Position numbers and translations under genes: made by a program. The notes under the pieces were generated by a model. That model did not search any database. It had not been told where the DNA came from and worked only from the letters and a program-made list of their open reading frames with translations. From positions 7,376,971 through 7,440,970 of the forward strand of contig NC_081333.1 of the NCBI RefSeq assembly GCF_022539665.2: 64,000 nt of DNA, given 5' to 3'. Shown piece by piece: positions 1-12,858 of the stretch (position 1 is its first letter; every line of letters begins with the position of its first letter). The stretch comes from Daphnia carinata (taxonomy: Eukaryota > Arthropoda > Branchiopoda > Diplostraca > Daphniidae).

Positions 1-29
1 GATTCGTGCACGAGAGGCAGAGGAAGAGG

Positions 30-46
30 GATAGATAGATAGATAG
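30..46. repeat. (GATA)n microsatellite
   Basis: Four tandem GATA units plus one base, in the 3' flank of the NELL gene. Confidence 0.85.
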
Positions 47-1082
47 TTATTTAACAACAGTTTTCTGTTCAAAAAAACAAATCAACGGACGTAATTAATG
101 GGAGGGGTAGACAATCTAGGGCCGAGGGTTGGAGACAAAATGAGAGGCAATTCAATGCAATGCAAAAAAACGATCAGATTTCAACCAAAACAAAAGAATA
201 GGGCAGATTTTCTTCACCGTGACATGCACAAACACACAAATTGGAGAAATCAAAATACAAAAAAATATAATAATAATAATCAATAATTTTGATCAGATTC
301 AACGATACGGATGAACATATTGTTTTTTGACATGTATCCACCACGTCGCTGCTGGCATCGAAATGTTCTATCGGTGTCACTTGCACAAATACACATTCAC
401 GCAGTCATACCGGAGGAATCCTCGTTCGTGACGGTCAACTCTTCTATGATCAGACTAGTTGGCGCAACAAAAAACAATGAAGAAGGAAAAACAAAAAACA
501 AACAGCACAGAATTGATGGGATAAAACATGAAGAATATTGATAAGTTTAAGAGGGCGGTAGGAAACGTTATGATACAGATTACATTCATTTGGGTTGCAA
601 TTTAATAATCTCATAAGAAGATGGCATTATATAGCTTATCTGTCTTAATTTGGCCCTGCTCTGACAATCTTTTTTTTTTCTCTTTCCCCTTTTCCCATAA
701 AGGTATATTTATAAATGCATACCAGAACGCTATTGTTTTCGTTAATTAAATAATTCTGTTTTTTTTTTAATCCTAGAATTTTTTTTTGTTTGTTTGTTTC
801 GTTTTTCTGACTAGTTATGTACAAAAAATGGCTTTCAAGGTAAGAAAAGATTGGAGCCAGATAAGGGCAAATAAGTCAACTAAGTTTAGTGTGTTACGTG
901 TGGGGGGGGGGCGGTATGTGTGGATGGCGTTTTGTTTACGAGGAGTTTCAATGTACAACAATGTTACACACACACATAAAGAAAAGTAGAAAAATAGAAC
1001 AACTGATGGGCGATTCAAAGTAAAGAAAAACAAAAATACTTGAACATATGTATCTGTATGTGTCTATCTGTCGGTGTGTATC

Positions 1083-1105
1083 TGTGTGTGTGTGTGTGTG
1101 TGTGT
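1083..1105. repeat. (TG)n microsatellite
   Basis: About eleven uninterrupted TG dinucleotides; the surrounding 50 bp is also TG-rich. Confidence 0.9.
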
Positions 1106-1458
1106 TGTATGTGTAACAAAAACAAAGAGTGATAAGGATTTGTTTGAAATAATTAACTTTATAATTTTTTTTGCGTTTTCTTTTTTTTTTGGCCCTCGTG
1201 GATGCTTGAAATTGAATGTTTTACTGTATTCATTTTTGATTCAACTAGGACGAGAAAGGTGAGTAGAAGAAGAAACAAAAGAATCAAGGATTTTTGTTTT
1301 TTACCCAAGAAAAACTCGGATATGAGCAAAGGGAAAGGGAAAAAAAGGGATTGGGGATTCGAAAACAAAACAACATAGAAAATGACGGTAATATTTATAA
1401 TGTTATACTTCTACTACGTACCAGCGTTGATCAAGACTTGCACCGGCTAGTACATAAA

Positions 1459-4400
1459 CTAAGTGGGGCCCGCTGACTCTGGTTGCTGTTGACTAACAAT
1501 TTTGGTTGAGATGATTCCAGAATCAAACAAGAAAGCTTCTACTTCTGTTGCTTCTGGAACATTTTGACTTTCTTTTGAGCCGGAGAGCATCCTGCTGCTG
1601 CCGTCTTTGAACGTCGAACTAGAAGGACTAGAGTTCGTAGTAAATGGGATCATCGTCGACTGTTGAACTACCGATGACGCTTTCACGTAATTCTTATCAT
1701 TCTGGTCCGCACTGTTATCCGAACGCGTCCGACGGGCTGATCTAGACATTCGCTGCGTTTGAATTGCTGTCTTCGCTGTCGTAATACGTGACCCGCTACT
1801 TCTCGTGGTGGTCGCCATCGTTGTTGATTTACTAGTTGATCCCTGAACGTCACCTCCCCCCTTTTTCTTCTGTTCGATGACCGCATTATCCGTCGTTGGT
1901 GAAGCAAAACCTTCCGGTGATGAGCGGTTGATCCGGTTCGAGCCGCGTCGTATACTTTGCTGTTGCTGGTGGTGTCTCTGACGATGCTGGACAACTGCAC
2001 TGTGCTCGAGATCCACCACCAGGCGCTGCTGAGCGCAGCTAGTATCATACTGACAGCAAACCTTTCCATTCTACGTAGTTGATTCAATCATTAGTGATGG
2101 AGACTAAATGAATCGGTTACGTATGAAAAAGCTTACGCTTACAAAAAGAGTTGATTGTAAAAATGGCTTAAGATTGGAAGAGGTTGACAGAGAGAGAGGT
2201 CCATTCGTGCAATTTTGTTAGACGGATTAAGTAGGGAGATAAGAATAAACATTACCGATTAGTATGGGGAGGAGCAGCACTGTGACTGTGGCCTAACATT
2301 CGTTGGCACATCGGCTCCTGTTATCGCCGGATTGAACAATCAAGCAGCAACGGAACAAGAAAAAAAAAATATTCCTTTTTGTTAGTGGGTCAGCAAGCTA
2401 CTCACTCCGTTAGTTAAACGCAAATCAATTAGTTACAACGCAGCAAGTACAATTGCTGTTTTAAAGTTATTGTTTTGGTTTAGGCGTTCCCCATTGAATT
2501 AGTGTTAAGTGTGCATAATCTAGTAGTTTTACTGGGATCATTCTGTGCGAAAGAAGAAAAGACGTACCTTGCATTTGCAATTATTGCAACCATCCAACCC
2601 GGCAGCCCATTCCGCTCCGTGAGTATAATTACGACCGAGATGATGGCATCCAAAGGGTTCTCCGAACTGACTTGTCGTATCCATCGGTTCTTCAACAGCA
2701 CTGCATGGATCACTGTCCGGACAACGTAGGCAGCAATCGCCAGGAAGACGGACCGGATGACTACAATAGACGGGCGGGCATTCCATTGGCCAGCAATCAG
2801 TCTCTCCGTGCTGACAAACAAAAGAATGATTGAGCATTCGTAGTTTTCGAAAAAAAAAAAAAAAAAAGAAAATTTGATTAGATTGTTTACCAGACATTCG
2901 CAGCTCTGACATTGGTATATCCATCGCTGGCCGGAATCGAATATGACGTCCGACTTTTCCTGGTGGCGACATTGCTGGGATTTGCTGGAACGGCACTGCG
3001 GACAACACAGTTCGGAATTCGGATGATGAACGAGGGTTTGATTCCGGTGAAGGCTGAACTTGGCTGTCGATTCCAAGTCTCCGGAAGATGACGAAGAGGA
3101 GGAGGAAGAAGATATTGAAGAAGAAGACGTGCAATGGCAAGGCAGTTTGGAGCAGGTCACGACGCCCTCACGACATTGGCAGCTGACGCATGGACTCTCG
3201 TAAGAAATCCATGTCTCTCCACTTTGGCGGACACCCTCTTCGGTGTGGCAAACTACAAAAACGAGAATATCAAACATCAAATGCTTTGCCAAAGAAAATG
3301 GCCTTTCAAATAACGTGAGCTATTTCGTGGAAATAAAAAATACCTAAGCTGCAGTTGGGATTGCTGGGCGGGCAACGGCACTCGTAACTGCCCATCGTGT
3401 TGAGGCACTGAGTGTTGCCGTGGCAACTGTGCGTCCCTTCGGCGCACTCGTCTATATCTGCAATTCAATTTAAAATGTAAAGGCTTTAAAATTGCCTACA
3501 TTTTCAAAAAAGAATCAGAGATTAAAAACAAAATTAGAAGAACGACGCACCTTGGCAGAGGGCACCGAGAAAGGTGTCCAGGATATCCTGCCGCGGCGAA
3601 CGGAATCCGGGCTTGCAAGCGCAAGCGTACCATCCGGGCATATTGCGGCATTCGGAATTCGCGTGGCATTGATGTCCCGTGGTTTTATTGCCGGTGCGCT
3701 CGCATTCGTTCACGTCCGTTTCGCAAAAATCGCCTTCGAAGCCCCGGCGGCAAGAACATTGGTTCGGAGCGACGCATCGTCCACCATTCTGGCACGGTCG
3801 ATCACACACCGCTATAAAAAAAAGATGACAAGAAAATCGCAAAAAATTTCATCAGAATTGTCCGGATTTCATTTCCATGTGTTCAAATTACGTTCGCATT
3901 CGATTCCATTTCCTCGGTAACCCGGACGGCAGGCGCACTGGTACGATCCGGGTGTATTGATGCAGGTGGCCAGCGTCGGATGGCAGTCGTTGTCCAAATT
4001 GTTAGCGCATTCGTCGTACTCGACGCACTCCGTGCCGTTGTTGTACAGTTCACCAACTGAGTCTGGACCAGACCCGAGATGATAGTAACCAGGTAGACAG
4101 TCGCAACGGTAGGAGCCAACCGTGTTAACGCAAATCGTGTTGGCTCCACAACGGTGACCACCTGGCCCGCCTTCCGTCTCGCACTCGTTGATATCTGCGA
4201 AAGGATTTAAGTTATAAATGAATTAAGTAAGATGTCACAACGATACAAAAAAAAAGAACAGCCGGCAATCCATGCGCTAGAAAAATAACAACGTGCGTTC
4301 ATCCAGTGACACTCGTCAAAATACAAGTAAAATGGTCCCGTTTTCAATGAATTTCGTGGTTCATTCAAAAAATGTAAAACTATAGAACATTGTGCTGTTA

Positions 4401-7400
4401 TTGATTAGGAATGAAAGAATCAAAGCCACCAGACACTCATTCGAGAATACTTGAAGAAACACAGAGTGATAAATGGATTAAAGATTACTAGTTAATTAGA
4501 CAAGAGTGAGAGGTAGAGGTGCAGATGGTGTTAAGCGAACTAGCAAATAATCATAATTTTTTTTAGATAAAACTAAAACCCCAAGAGGAAGGATGTATCA
4601 ATTTGCACATAGTGTTTTGAGGTGGCGCAGGTTTCTATAGAAAATAAACCGGCACCCGTGTGATGTGAAATGCTGATGTGCTGCAAGTACGTACCGGAAC
4701 AATGTTTGCCGTCGCCGGTGTAGCCGGGCGAACAGTGACAGGCGTAGGTTGTCTGCAGGTTGATGCACTGCGCACGAGCGTGACAAACGTGACTCGCCGA
4801 CGCGCAATAATCCACTCCTTTGATTCCATTTTTTTTTTATGTTTGTTTTGTTTGTGTGTGTGTTTTTATGATCGATTTTTTTTTTGTTGCGACAAGAATA
4901 ATTAAGCACACATCATTTTGATGATGATGATTTGAGGGGTTAAAAATCAACAAGGAATGGGAATATGATAAGGTAAAGGATTAAGAACCACCAGTGCGTC
5001 AGTGTGCCATGTGCGATACCAGGATCGAGGTGATTCACATGAGGAAGGAAAGAAATAAAAAATAAATCTTTGTTAGTAAGGAAATTCAAAATCAACTTAA
5101 ATCAGTCATCCACAATTCCGCTCTATTCCATCTTATAAAAAAAAAAACGAACGAAATGGCGACAAGTCGTCATTCGATTTAATTCAATTTCTTTTTTGTG
5201 TTTGTTCAATGTCTATCGCAGTGGATGAAAAATCAAATGAAAAGGCCCAGTCACGGAATTGTGTGAAATAGAATACATTGTAACTAAAAAATAAAAGGAA
5301 AAGATTTAAATCACCTGGGCATTGTTTACAGCATTCATTGGCGACGGTGAACTGCTCGGACGGTGGGCATGAGAGAGCTGGGCAATGGAGTTCAGGGTCC
5401 AACGGCTGGCACTGCATCGATGCGTTGATACATTGACATTCCAGGCAATGACGTGGGCTGGTGCGCTCGCCGTGATCGTATTTAACTCCATGGAAGAAGC
5501 ACGGCTCTGAAAACATCAACAACAAACAAAATAATGAATCAATGTGATGCCAAAATATTTATCAAAATTCTTCTGGTTGTTTTCCATTGGCTTCTCAAAT
5601 AAACTACCATAAAAAACATGGGCTAATAAGGTCAAAGCAAAACTGTTGCTGATCAAAGTTAATCTTGTTGTGTGTCGCAATGCCATAGAAAACAAAAGAG
5701 AAGGTAAACTGAAGACCTTTCGATCCACAAGTGACACTGAAAAAAAAAATAATAAAACCCTCTCGTTTAACTACATTTGACATGGACCTTGGGTACTTAG
5801 TGACGCATGGCAGTTGATTTGTTTTTTCGGGACTTTTTTGTTGTTATTAGCTCGTAGAAAAATGAGCCGGAATGTCAAAGCCTTATAAAACAGAGATTAT
5901 CCCGAGTTCAAACGGAAAGAATAAACTTACTCAGACACGTTCGACAGCATTCGCCCGGTAGTTGGACGGGATTACGGCACGGAGTGTCTGGACACTGAAC
6001 CGGACTGCACGTCACTTGCCCCTTCTGCACGCGTCGTACGTGTCGAGTCGATGATGAGATCAGAAATAAATCCCGCAAGAGGCGCCGTGAAACACACACA
6101 CACACGAAGAAAAAAAAAAAAAAGGAAAGAATGTTGTATTAAGTCATTTGATTCAAATGCTAAGTATAAAATGTAGGTGGTTGGACTCACGTGGCACGAA
6201 CACACGTCACAATCGGAATGCCAACTAGTCCCGTCGGCGTGAACAGTGCCGTTGACGCTGCAGGAACGCGGGCAATCGCATTGTTCCAGTTGCGTCAGCC
6301 TTTCTTCGGCATGCTCCAACTTTTTTTAAGAGATAAACGTTAATAAATTCATAAAAATTTGCATACTTTTTAAATTTCGAGGCTGGTTTTAAAATCGTTA
6401 CTTTATTAGTAAGATGTTGCAATGATTTCTCTAGCCGGGCAACGACCGATTGCAGACTGTGAAACTCGCCGCACGTCGGACATTCGGCTTCAGCTGCCGG
6501 ACATTGCACCAGGTGGCCATTGCTTCCCGCTATTAAATTGACATCCTGCATAGCACCCTATAGTTCGGAAGCGTAACCATTGGTGTTAAGCATAAAATAA
6601 TAGTCCGATAAAAAAAAAGAACTCAATTTTCAACTTACCTTGAAGAGGAAATGTTGGTCGCCTCGCTGTCCGATCCACAGCGACAATTTGTTGGCAGCTT
6701 TGTTCTCTTTCTTTTCTGCGGCTGGAACCGAAGAAGAAGATTCCGGAATAATGGCTGTGTCGGGAATGGCGGCCATCCATCGGCGTTCAACACGACGGCA
6801 GTCGACGTAAAGAGAAGCGACACCGCCGCTAACTGTCACGGCCAATCGGTGCCAAACGCCATCGGCCAACCGATAACTGAACGTCTCGACGCGAGGCACT
6901 CCCAGGTGATTGTAATGCAACCGAATCTCGTCCTTACGGCCTGAGCTCTGCAACTCGAGGAACCTGCGAAACGATTAGTTTGTTATTATTAATATTAATT
7001 GGATGTACAATTTTTTGATTCAATTTTTTTTTGTCGACTTTGGCACTCGAATCATCTCGTTAATTGATTTGATTTGACGTGTTTTGTTTTTCTCTCTAAA
7101 TTCCTTTTTAAAATGTGGAAATGGATCGCGAAATGGATCCAATCGGGACACCCAAGCACGACTCGCCTATTGGCTGGACAGAATGGAAAGAGTAGGATCG
7201 ATTTCGATGCAATTATTAAAGTAACCTTTCACTGTTCTCAATTTCTTTTAGCAAAGAAGAAAAAGGACAGGATCCCTTATCAATTCGAACCAGCTCAGCG
7301 CTACTCATAGATTAAATTCTTTGTTTCGTGAGAATGAAAGAAGGAGATCCGAGATTGCCATCAACATTTTAAACACAATCCGGAAACTGAACCTTTAGAA

Positions 7401-10400
7401 AAAGAAAAAGAAGCCCCATGATGGAAGGCACGCGGGATGCTTGTATAGCTAAACTGGTGTCCAACGTAATTAAACGGGAGGGCGTTAGAGCGTGTGAAAC
7501 CGTTCCTCACGCGCTCCCTTTTCGTCTCTACACATTTAGTTATACAGTACAGGTTAAGGCAAGTGTACACACACTGGTTTGTTATTGCAGCCGTTGGCGG
7601 CTGAACGTTCGGGATTTGTTTGAAGTGCAGCTCTTTGCGAGGGTCAGACATTAACCACTTGCTAATATAACAGGATGAAACGGCTCAGCTGACCAGGAAA
7701 AGATAAAGAAGGAAAACTGATAAGGCCAAATGGTGTCTCTTACGTGCAACCATGACGTCGAAAGGGTCGGACTGTGCCATTCGATTCCCCGTGGCCCGGA
7801 TAAAATCCTACACCACCCCGTGCAACACCAACACAGACAAAACCATTCGTTCCGTGTGTGTGCCCCGTGTATACGTACGAACGATTGGAGGGGCGGACAT
7901 TAGAGAAGCAAGTCGGTGAGTGGGAGGCAAAAAAAGGAGACAAATTAAAATCGCTTCGTAGAAGAAAAAAGAGAGAGACGGTGATGGAAAAGGAATGCGC
8001 AGTTGATAACGACACGTTATGAGAGAGCTAAATCAATCGATCCCGTTGATTTCCCGGCCGAAACCCCCCACCCACCCAGCGATCAACAAGACGTTCGAAG
8101 GGATAACTTGAGATGTAAGCTGACGACTCTTCCGGATCTCCGGAAGAGTCTTGTTCACATAATAAAAAAATAAATAATAATAAATTGAGGGGGGGGGGAG
8201 AAATTTCTTCGTACTGTAGTAGTATTGAACACCGCATTGCGTTCGGGCAAGCATTTGCAGCCGTCAGGAAATGAAAGACTTATTATTAGCGCTGTAATTA
8301 ACACGTGTGTGGTGAAATGAGGAATGGATTGATTAATGAACGAACCTGGTGAATCCCTGAGATAGGGAAAAGATTGTGCCGACGTTGAACGGTTCTTGCC
8401 GGACGGCGGCCATGAAGGTGATGTCATGGTGGGATTGGAGCAACGTCATCACCTTGTCGTAAGAAGTTTCCGATAGTCGGATGTTCCGGTTGTCTCCTGA
8501 ATGAACGCAAGAATAAATTTTTCGTTCTCCTTTTTGGAAGGGAAGAAATCATAAAGTTACTCACCTGTGAAATAGAGGGCAGGTGAAATGCTGTAAGGTC
8601 CTGGCGCTACGTCGACGCCCGTCAAATTGAGCCGGACGGATGCCAACTCGTCCAGTATGTCGATGCTGTTTTTGCCGCCCGTCCAATCCCATCCGGATGC
8701 AGAGGCTGTACTCGTCGTCGATTCTGCGTATTTATTAAAGCACAAACGAATCAATGAATCGATATCTTTTGACTCAATCAATATTTAAAGGTAAATAACG
8801 AAATAAATCATCAACAGCACCATAAAAAACAAATAACAATAAAAAAAAAGCGGAGAGGGTATAAACAAAAAAAGGGGGGGGGGGGAGAAGAGTTTGACAC
8901 GCAAAGTTTTCGAATGAATGCGATTTACAGCGCCATAAGTTGAATCGTCTCCCGGGTCTCATCGTTTTCGCCCACCTATGCGGACCGCCGCTTTCAACTT
9001 TTTCTCCCCCACTTTCGTTTTATTTATCTTCTATATATTTTCTTTCTGTCAATTCCTGTCTACACCACTCTCGCTCCCTTCTCACTAAAAAAGAAAAACC
9101 AAAGGTGGGGAGGAAGGATGAACTGTGCAATTAAAAAGAGAGACTGGAAATAGATTAGGAGTTTGCATGGGACGACGCGAGTGAAGTGCCGGTACGTGAC
9201 CCCGATGCGTGCGGGCCGCTAGAAGACCACACCATACGGCGGGATCTTTCTTTAACGCTCGTGATTTACGCGTGTCCATGTCGATTCGACTTATTATTTT
9301 TCTTTTTGCCCGGGTCTGAACACTGGCCGTTCTTGTCACATAATTTTTTTTTAACTAGGCCTACACACTTTTCCATTTGTGAAGAAAAGAGGAACTGTGG
9401 GACCGTTTCAGTTCGTTTCCGGTTGATCTATGGTGACTGTCTACATTATACCGCTTTCTGTGTGTGTGTGTGTGTGTGTGTCCTTTTCAACGGTGGGACC
9501 CCAATCAGGAAAGTCAAACAAAAAAGCAAAAAAACTTTTCATTTTTTTTGTTTTTTTTTTTTTTTTCGTTCTCTCTTTTTTAGTTGTTCGACCTAGTTTA
9601 TTTGCCCGGTGTTGGAGAAGAGATAATCAGCAGATAAAAACGGTGCGCAACACTTGACGAAAAAAAGAAAAGTTTTTTGTGGGCGCCAGTATTTGACAAC
9701 GGGCCAAAAGAAACGGGACATTTTCGAAGTGCATCCTTTTTGTTATTTCTTTTTTATTTTTTCTTCTTCTAAGAAAGAAGTGGTGTATGCGTCATCTCTG
9801 GACTATGCGATGTACACGGCGGTTCTCTTTCCTTCCCTTTTTTTTTTTCTTTCTTTTTGCCTCAGACTCTTAGCATTATTATCAGCCGACTTGAGTCAAT
9901 AAACAGAGCGGCAAAAATGCTGGACCACACTTGGGTTGAAAACATTGCGGTAAAAAACAAAACAACATACACACAGACATAAAAGTTAGGTAAAATGCTG
10001 GAATTTTATACGACCAGAATAAAAAAAGAAAATCCCCCTAAAAGATTGCGGCATTTGGTGCGCAGCCATCCATCACGTTCGACAGTGGGACGATATCCTT
10101 GGCAACAATTATGGAGTTCTACATCGCAGTTTAACGTCAATTGCGGGGTTTGACGTTTTTTTGTTTTTTTTCTAGTGAATTAACAATAGAAAATGGAGGG
10201 CGGGGCGATTCCTTGTGTAAGCACAATCACGATAGAGTAACCGAAACTAACGGTCGAAGAAAAAAAAAAATAAAATAAAGAGAATGAAGGAAGAAAAGAA
10301 AAAGGTCCGTCACACGATGGATCGCGTGTCGATGTCGATTGTTCTGTTTGGAACGTCCGTCTCTGTTTGCCTCGCCTGTATATGTTTCCGTCTTGGCACG

Positions 10401-12026
10401 ACATCGTCCACATCGACATAGACGCACAGACCACACACGTAGCATGTACGTTCTCTATGGATTGAACACACACAAAAAAAAAAAAAAAAAAAGAAAAATC
10501 CCGTCCAGCAAACGCGACAGGATCAACCAGAGGGAAAAACGAACAAAAACAAATAGAAAAAAGAAAAACCCTGATTGAATTGAACGATCGCCCAGCAAAA
10601 TCAAAATTAAGTTTGAGTAGAACTTGTTTTGTTACTAGAAAAAAAAAATTTCATTTTATGAAGTGCCCTACCGTCCGTCACGAGACGTGTCAATGGCACG
10701 TCTCAATAACTGCCTCGACTAATGATTTTGGCAAAGGTGGAAAAAATAAAACAACAAGGGAAAGTTCCAGAGCACAAATAAAAAGAGTGTGGGGAGAAAA
10801 CTCACTACGACGATATTACTAAGTTTCAAATAAAAAGCGCGGCCGACCCGTCAGAGAAGTGAGCGAGAACATAGGGATGCAATAAGGACCTTCAAATATG
10901 TAAAAACGTTAACAAGAAAAAGTTCGCTAGTCGGAGGGGGGAAAAAAATAAAAATTAGACAAACACACGCATACAGAGCTGTCCTTGAGACCATTCATTT
11001 TTTTTTTTTCTTTTTCCAAAGATTTGTCCGGTTGTAAACAGAAAAAAAGAGAGCAGCTGCTTTTGCAACTAAGATAGACACATCATCATCTAGGACGACT
11101 AGACGAGTGCCGGTCGTCCACGTCGTCAAGTAGTTCGTTTATTTTCTAATTTTTTTTTTTTCCTTTCCAAAAAGAACTATTTCGTTTCATAAAAGCCGAC
11201 GAGAGCACGAAAAGAGAGAGCTTAATTAGCAGCAGCAAGAAGAGATGAACGAGAAGGGTTTTTTTTGGAGAGAGAGAGAGAGAGAGAGGGGTAGGCGTGA
11301 CCAGTTGGAGGTGTCAACGGCTGACAAACCTGCTGCTGTGCAGAGCGAAACTCTTTCTTGAAATTGAAAATGAACTCGAGCCAACGGATATATGGGATAC
11401 AGTGAAAAAGAGAAAAAAAAAAAAATAATAATAATAACTGACGCTTTGGGGGAGGGGGGTCTCTCATCAAAGTTTCACGATCGACCCAAGCTCTTTGGCC
11501 CCACACAAAATCTTATTGCTTTTCTTCCTTTAATTTTTTTTTTTTTTTTTTTTTTCCGTTCGTGCTAAAATTTGTCTATTCCCTCTACAATTTCCGAATT
11601 TTTTGGGAAGGGGACCACAGAACAAGTAACACGCCTTTGTTTTAAAAAAGGGAAAAGGTTAGGATACCATTTGCTTATTGCAACAAGAAAACAAAAAAGG
11701 GGGAAACACCACTAACTGTTCCACCCACAAAAAAATTCGCCAAAAAGAAAGAAAAAAAAAAAAAAAAAGATCTACGCCATTTTTTTTTTTTCTCTTTTTC
11801 TTTTACTTTTCTTGGGGGTGTATACGAGAGAACAATTGCATAAAGGAAGGGAAAGGATAATATTTCATTATTTTTCGTGTTTACCTGCAAGGTGGGTGAA
11901 GACGGCCAAAACGACGATGGTCGAAACGGTGAAAACTGTCCATGGAGAGGAGGCGATTCTTTTGCTAGACGTGGCAGAGGCCGGCAGCACCAGGAGGAGT
12001 GACGGCGAACTTGTCGGCCAATTCAT
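1459..12026 (-). CDS. NELL2-like: NELL1/NELL2-like secreted multidomain protein (TSPN-LamG, VWC and EGF modules)
   Basis: Fifteen minus-strand coding exons: 12026-11885, 8723-8565, 8496-8346, 6963-6639, 6557-6402, 6319-6191, 6024-5931, 5506-5315, 4817-4695, 4194-3892, 3811-3551, 3457-3344, 3252-2891, 2810-2568, 2070-1459. They sum to 3366 nt (1121 aa). Order: hydrophobic signal segment (about 28-47), thrombospondin-N/laminin-G-like domain (about 50-260), coiled coil (about 262-311), two VWC modules (about 315-449), six EGF modules (450-716; several with calcium-binding DIDEC/DVNEC starts), two VWC modules (717-932) and a Ser/Thr/Gln-rich tail. This is the vertebrate NELL1/2 order (about 810-816 aa); those proteins are secreted trimeric glycoproteins that bind Robo3 and other receptors. 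The ATG at 12026 was chosen because it directly precedes the signal segment and its donor joins in phase. Odd points: an extra tail of about 190 residues, a serine run inside the third VWC, and a poor acceptor at 4817. A 5' non-coding exon is likely but was not found. Confidence 0.9.
2490..2567. other. Stretch beside NELL exon 14 with no separate gene
   Basis: The intron between NELL exons 14 and 15 (2071-2567) contains frames on both strands, but none continues a recognisable domain. The donor after the last VWC exon (GTACGT at 2567-2562) marks its edge. Confidence 0.4.
4695..4817 (-). other. Symmetric single-EGF exon of NELL (cassette candidate)
   Basis: This 123-nt exon encodes exactly one EGF-like module (residues about 450-490, Cys pattern C-C-C-CxC-C). 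Both junctions are phase 1, so skipping would keep the frame. It is flanked by introns of about 500 nt, whereas neighbouring introns are 80-93 nt. The acceptor upstream of 4817 lacks a pyrimidine tract: the preceding 45 bases are almost all A and C and include a ten-A run. The donor at 4694 (GTACGT) is acceptable. The frame and the conserved GVDYC start make the exon itself secure; regulated inclusion is inference. Confidence 0.7.
8125..8150. repeat. Perfect 12-bp inverted repeat in a NELL intron
   Basis: Two perfect 12-base arms, GACTCTTCCGGA and TCCGGAAGAGTC, are separated by only two bases (TC). The element lies in the 1.4-kb intron between NELL exons 3 and 4. In RNA it would form a short stable hairpin; in DNA it is a near-palindromic site with two TCCGGA hexamers. 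Confidence 0.9.
9459..9481. repeat. (TG)n microsatellite in NELL intron 1
   Basis: About eleven TG units within the first (3.2-kb) NELL intron, followed by T-rich homopolymer DNA. Confidence 0.9.
10682..10704. repeat. 8-bp inverted repeat, 7-base loop, NELL intron 1
   Basis: Arms GAGACGTG and CACGTCTC flank the loop TCAATGG. Each arm carries an ACGTG-type core (E-box/CRE half-like), so the pair may be a binding site rather than an RNA structure. Confidence 0.7.
11268..11288. repeat. (GA)n microsatellite
   Basis: About ten GA dinucleotides in NELL intron 1. GA tracts can recruit GAGA-type factors in arthropods, but nothing here shows function. Confidence 0.85.
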
Positions 12027-12132
12027 TTCCTCGTGTCGACTGTCGGTCGGCGCGTTGCGCGTTCGTCGCCGACACACACACACACAACACGCGCGCACCC
12101 CCCGTCAAAAAAAGGAGAACGAAGAAGAAGAG

Positions 12133-12156
12133 AAAAAAAAAAAAAAAAAAAAAAAA
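12133..12156. repeat. poly(A) homopolymer, 24 bases
   Basis: Uninterrupted A run directly upstream of NELL exon 1. It resembles many other A/T runs in the 9-18 kb part of the window and has no flanking target-site duplication that I can see. Confidence 0.8.
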
Positions 12157-12822
12157 GTCCGCAGGGGAGAAAAGCAAAAGGAAAAGGAAAGGACAAAAAT
12201 TTGTAGAAAAAAAAAAAAAACCACCCAGAAAATATTGTGCTCTCCCTTTCCCTCTTTTTTTTTTTTTCGGTTTCGACGTTCCAGGTGAAAATGAAAATTG
12301 GTCTGTGGAAAGGGTTCGTTTTTCTTTCGGTTGTTATATAAACTTAATGTTCTCTTTTGATGTCACTATTTCCAATGCAGACGTCTAGCGCACGATGAAA
12401 TGAGGAAAATGAATGCAGCACAATCACTTGATTATTTTTTGTGTTGGTCCCTTATTTTTTTTTTTTTGTTCTTTCGAAACGGACACACCTATCGAAAAAA
12501 AAATGAACTGCGGTCGAACTGCGTGTACGCGTTGTGGTGGGTCTAAAGCGATCCGTATATGGGATGTCGGTTTGAGCCGCGCACAGGCAAACATATACAC
12601 ACACACAAAAAAAAAACCGAAGCTAAACTGAACTGAATAATCCCCCGGAAAATTGGTGTTGAATTCTTTTTTTTTTTTTTTTTCGCACTCTGAAAATGAT
12701 GAAGGGCCGCGCGTCGGGAGTTCGTCCGGCAGCTGGGGGCGCACTGTCACGTCACAATGTCTTGAAGACGGTGAGTACGGTGAAGTAGTGGAACTCGATC
12801 GCACGGCTGGTCCATTTTGGCC

Positions 12823-12858
12823 GGTGTGTGTGTGTGTGTGTATGTGTGTGTGTGTGTA
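12823..12858. repeat. (TG)n microsatellite, interrupted
   Basis: About 17 TG units with a single TA interruption, roughly 800 bp upstream of the NELL start codon. Confidence 0.85.

Larger units (their letters stand above)
1..1458. other. 3' flank and probable 3' UTR of the NELL gene
   Basis: No coding exon could be supported here. The stretch follows the NELL stop codon on the minus strand and is A/T rich, with homopolymer runs, a GATA tetranucleotide tract at 30-46 and a TG tract at 1083-1105. Open frames are short and consist of low-complexity translation. It presumably holds the NELL 3' UTR, but I could not place a poly(A) site with confidence. Confidence 0.5.

Noticed and set aside
11812-12388. 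Overlapping plus-strand frames of 129-158 codons
   Set aside because: They are translations of A-runs and CA repeats antisense to the NELL signal-peptide exon.
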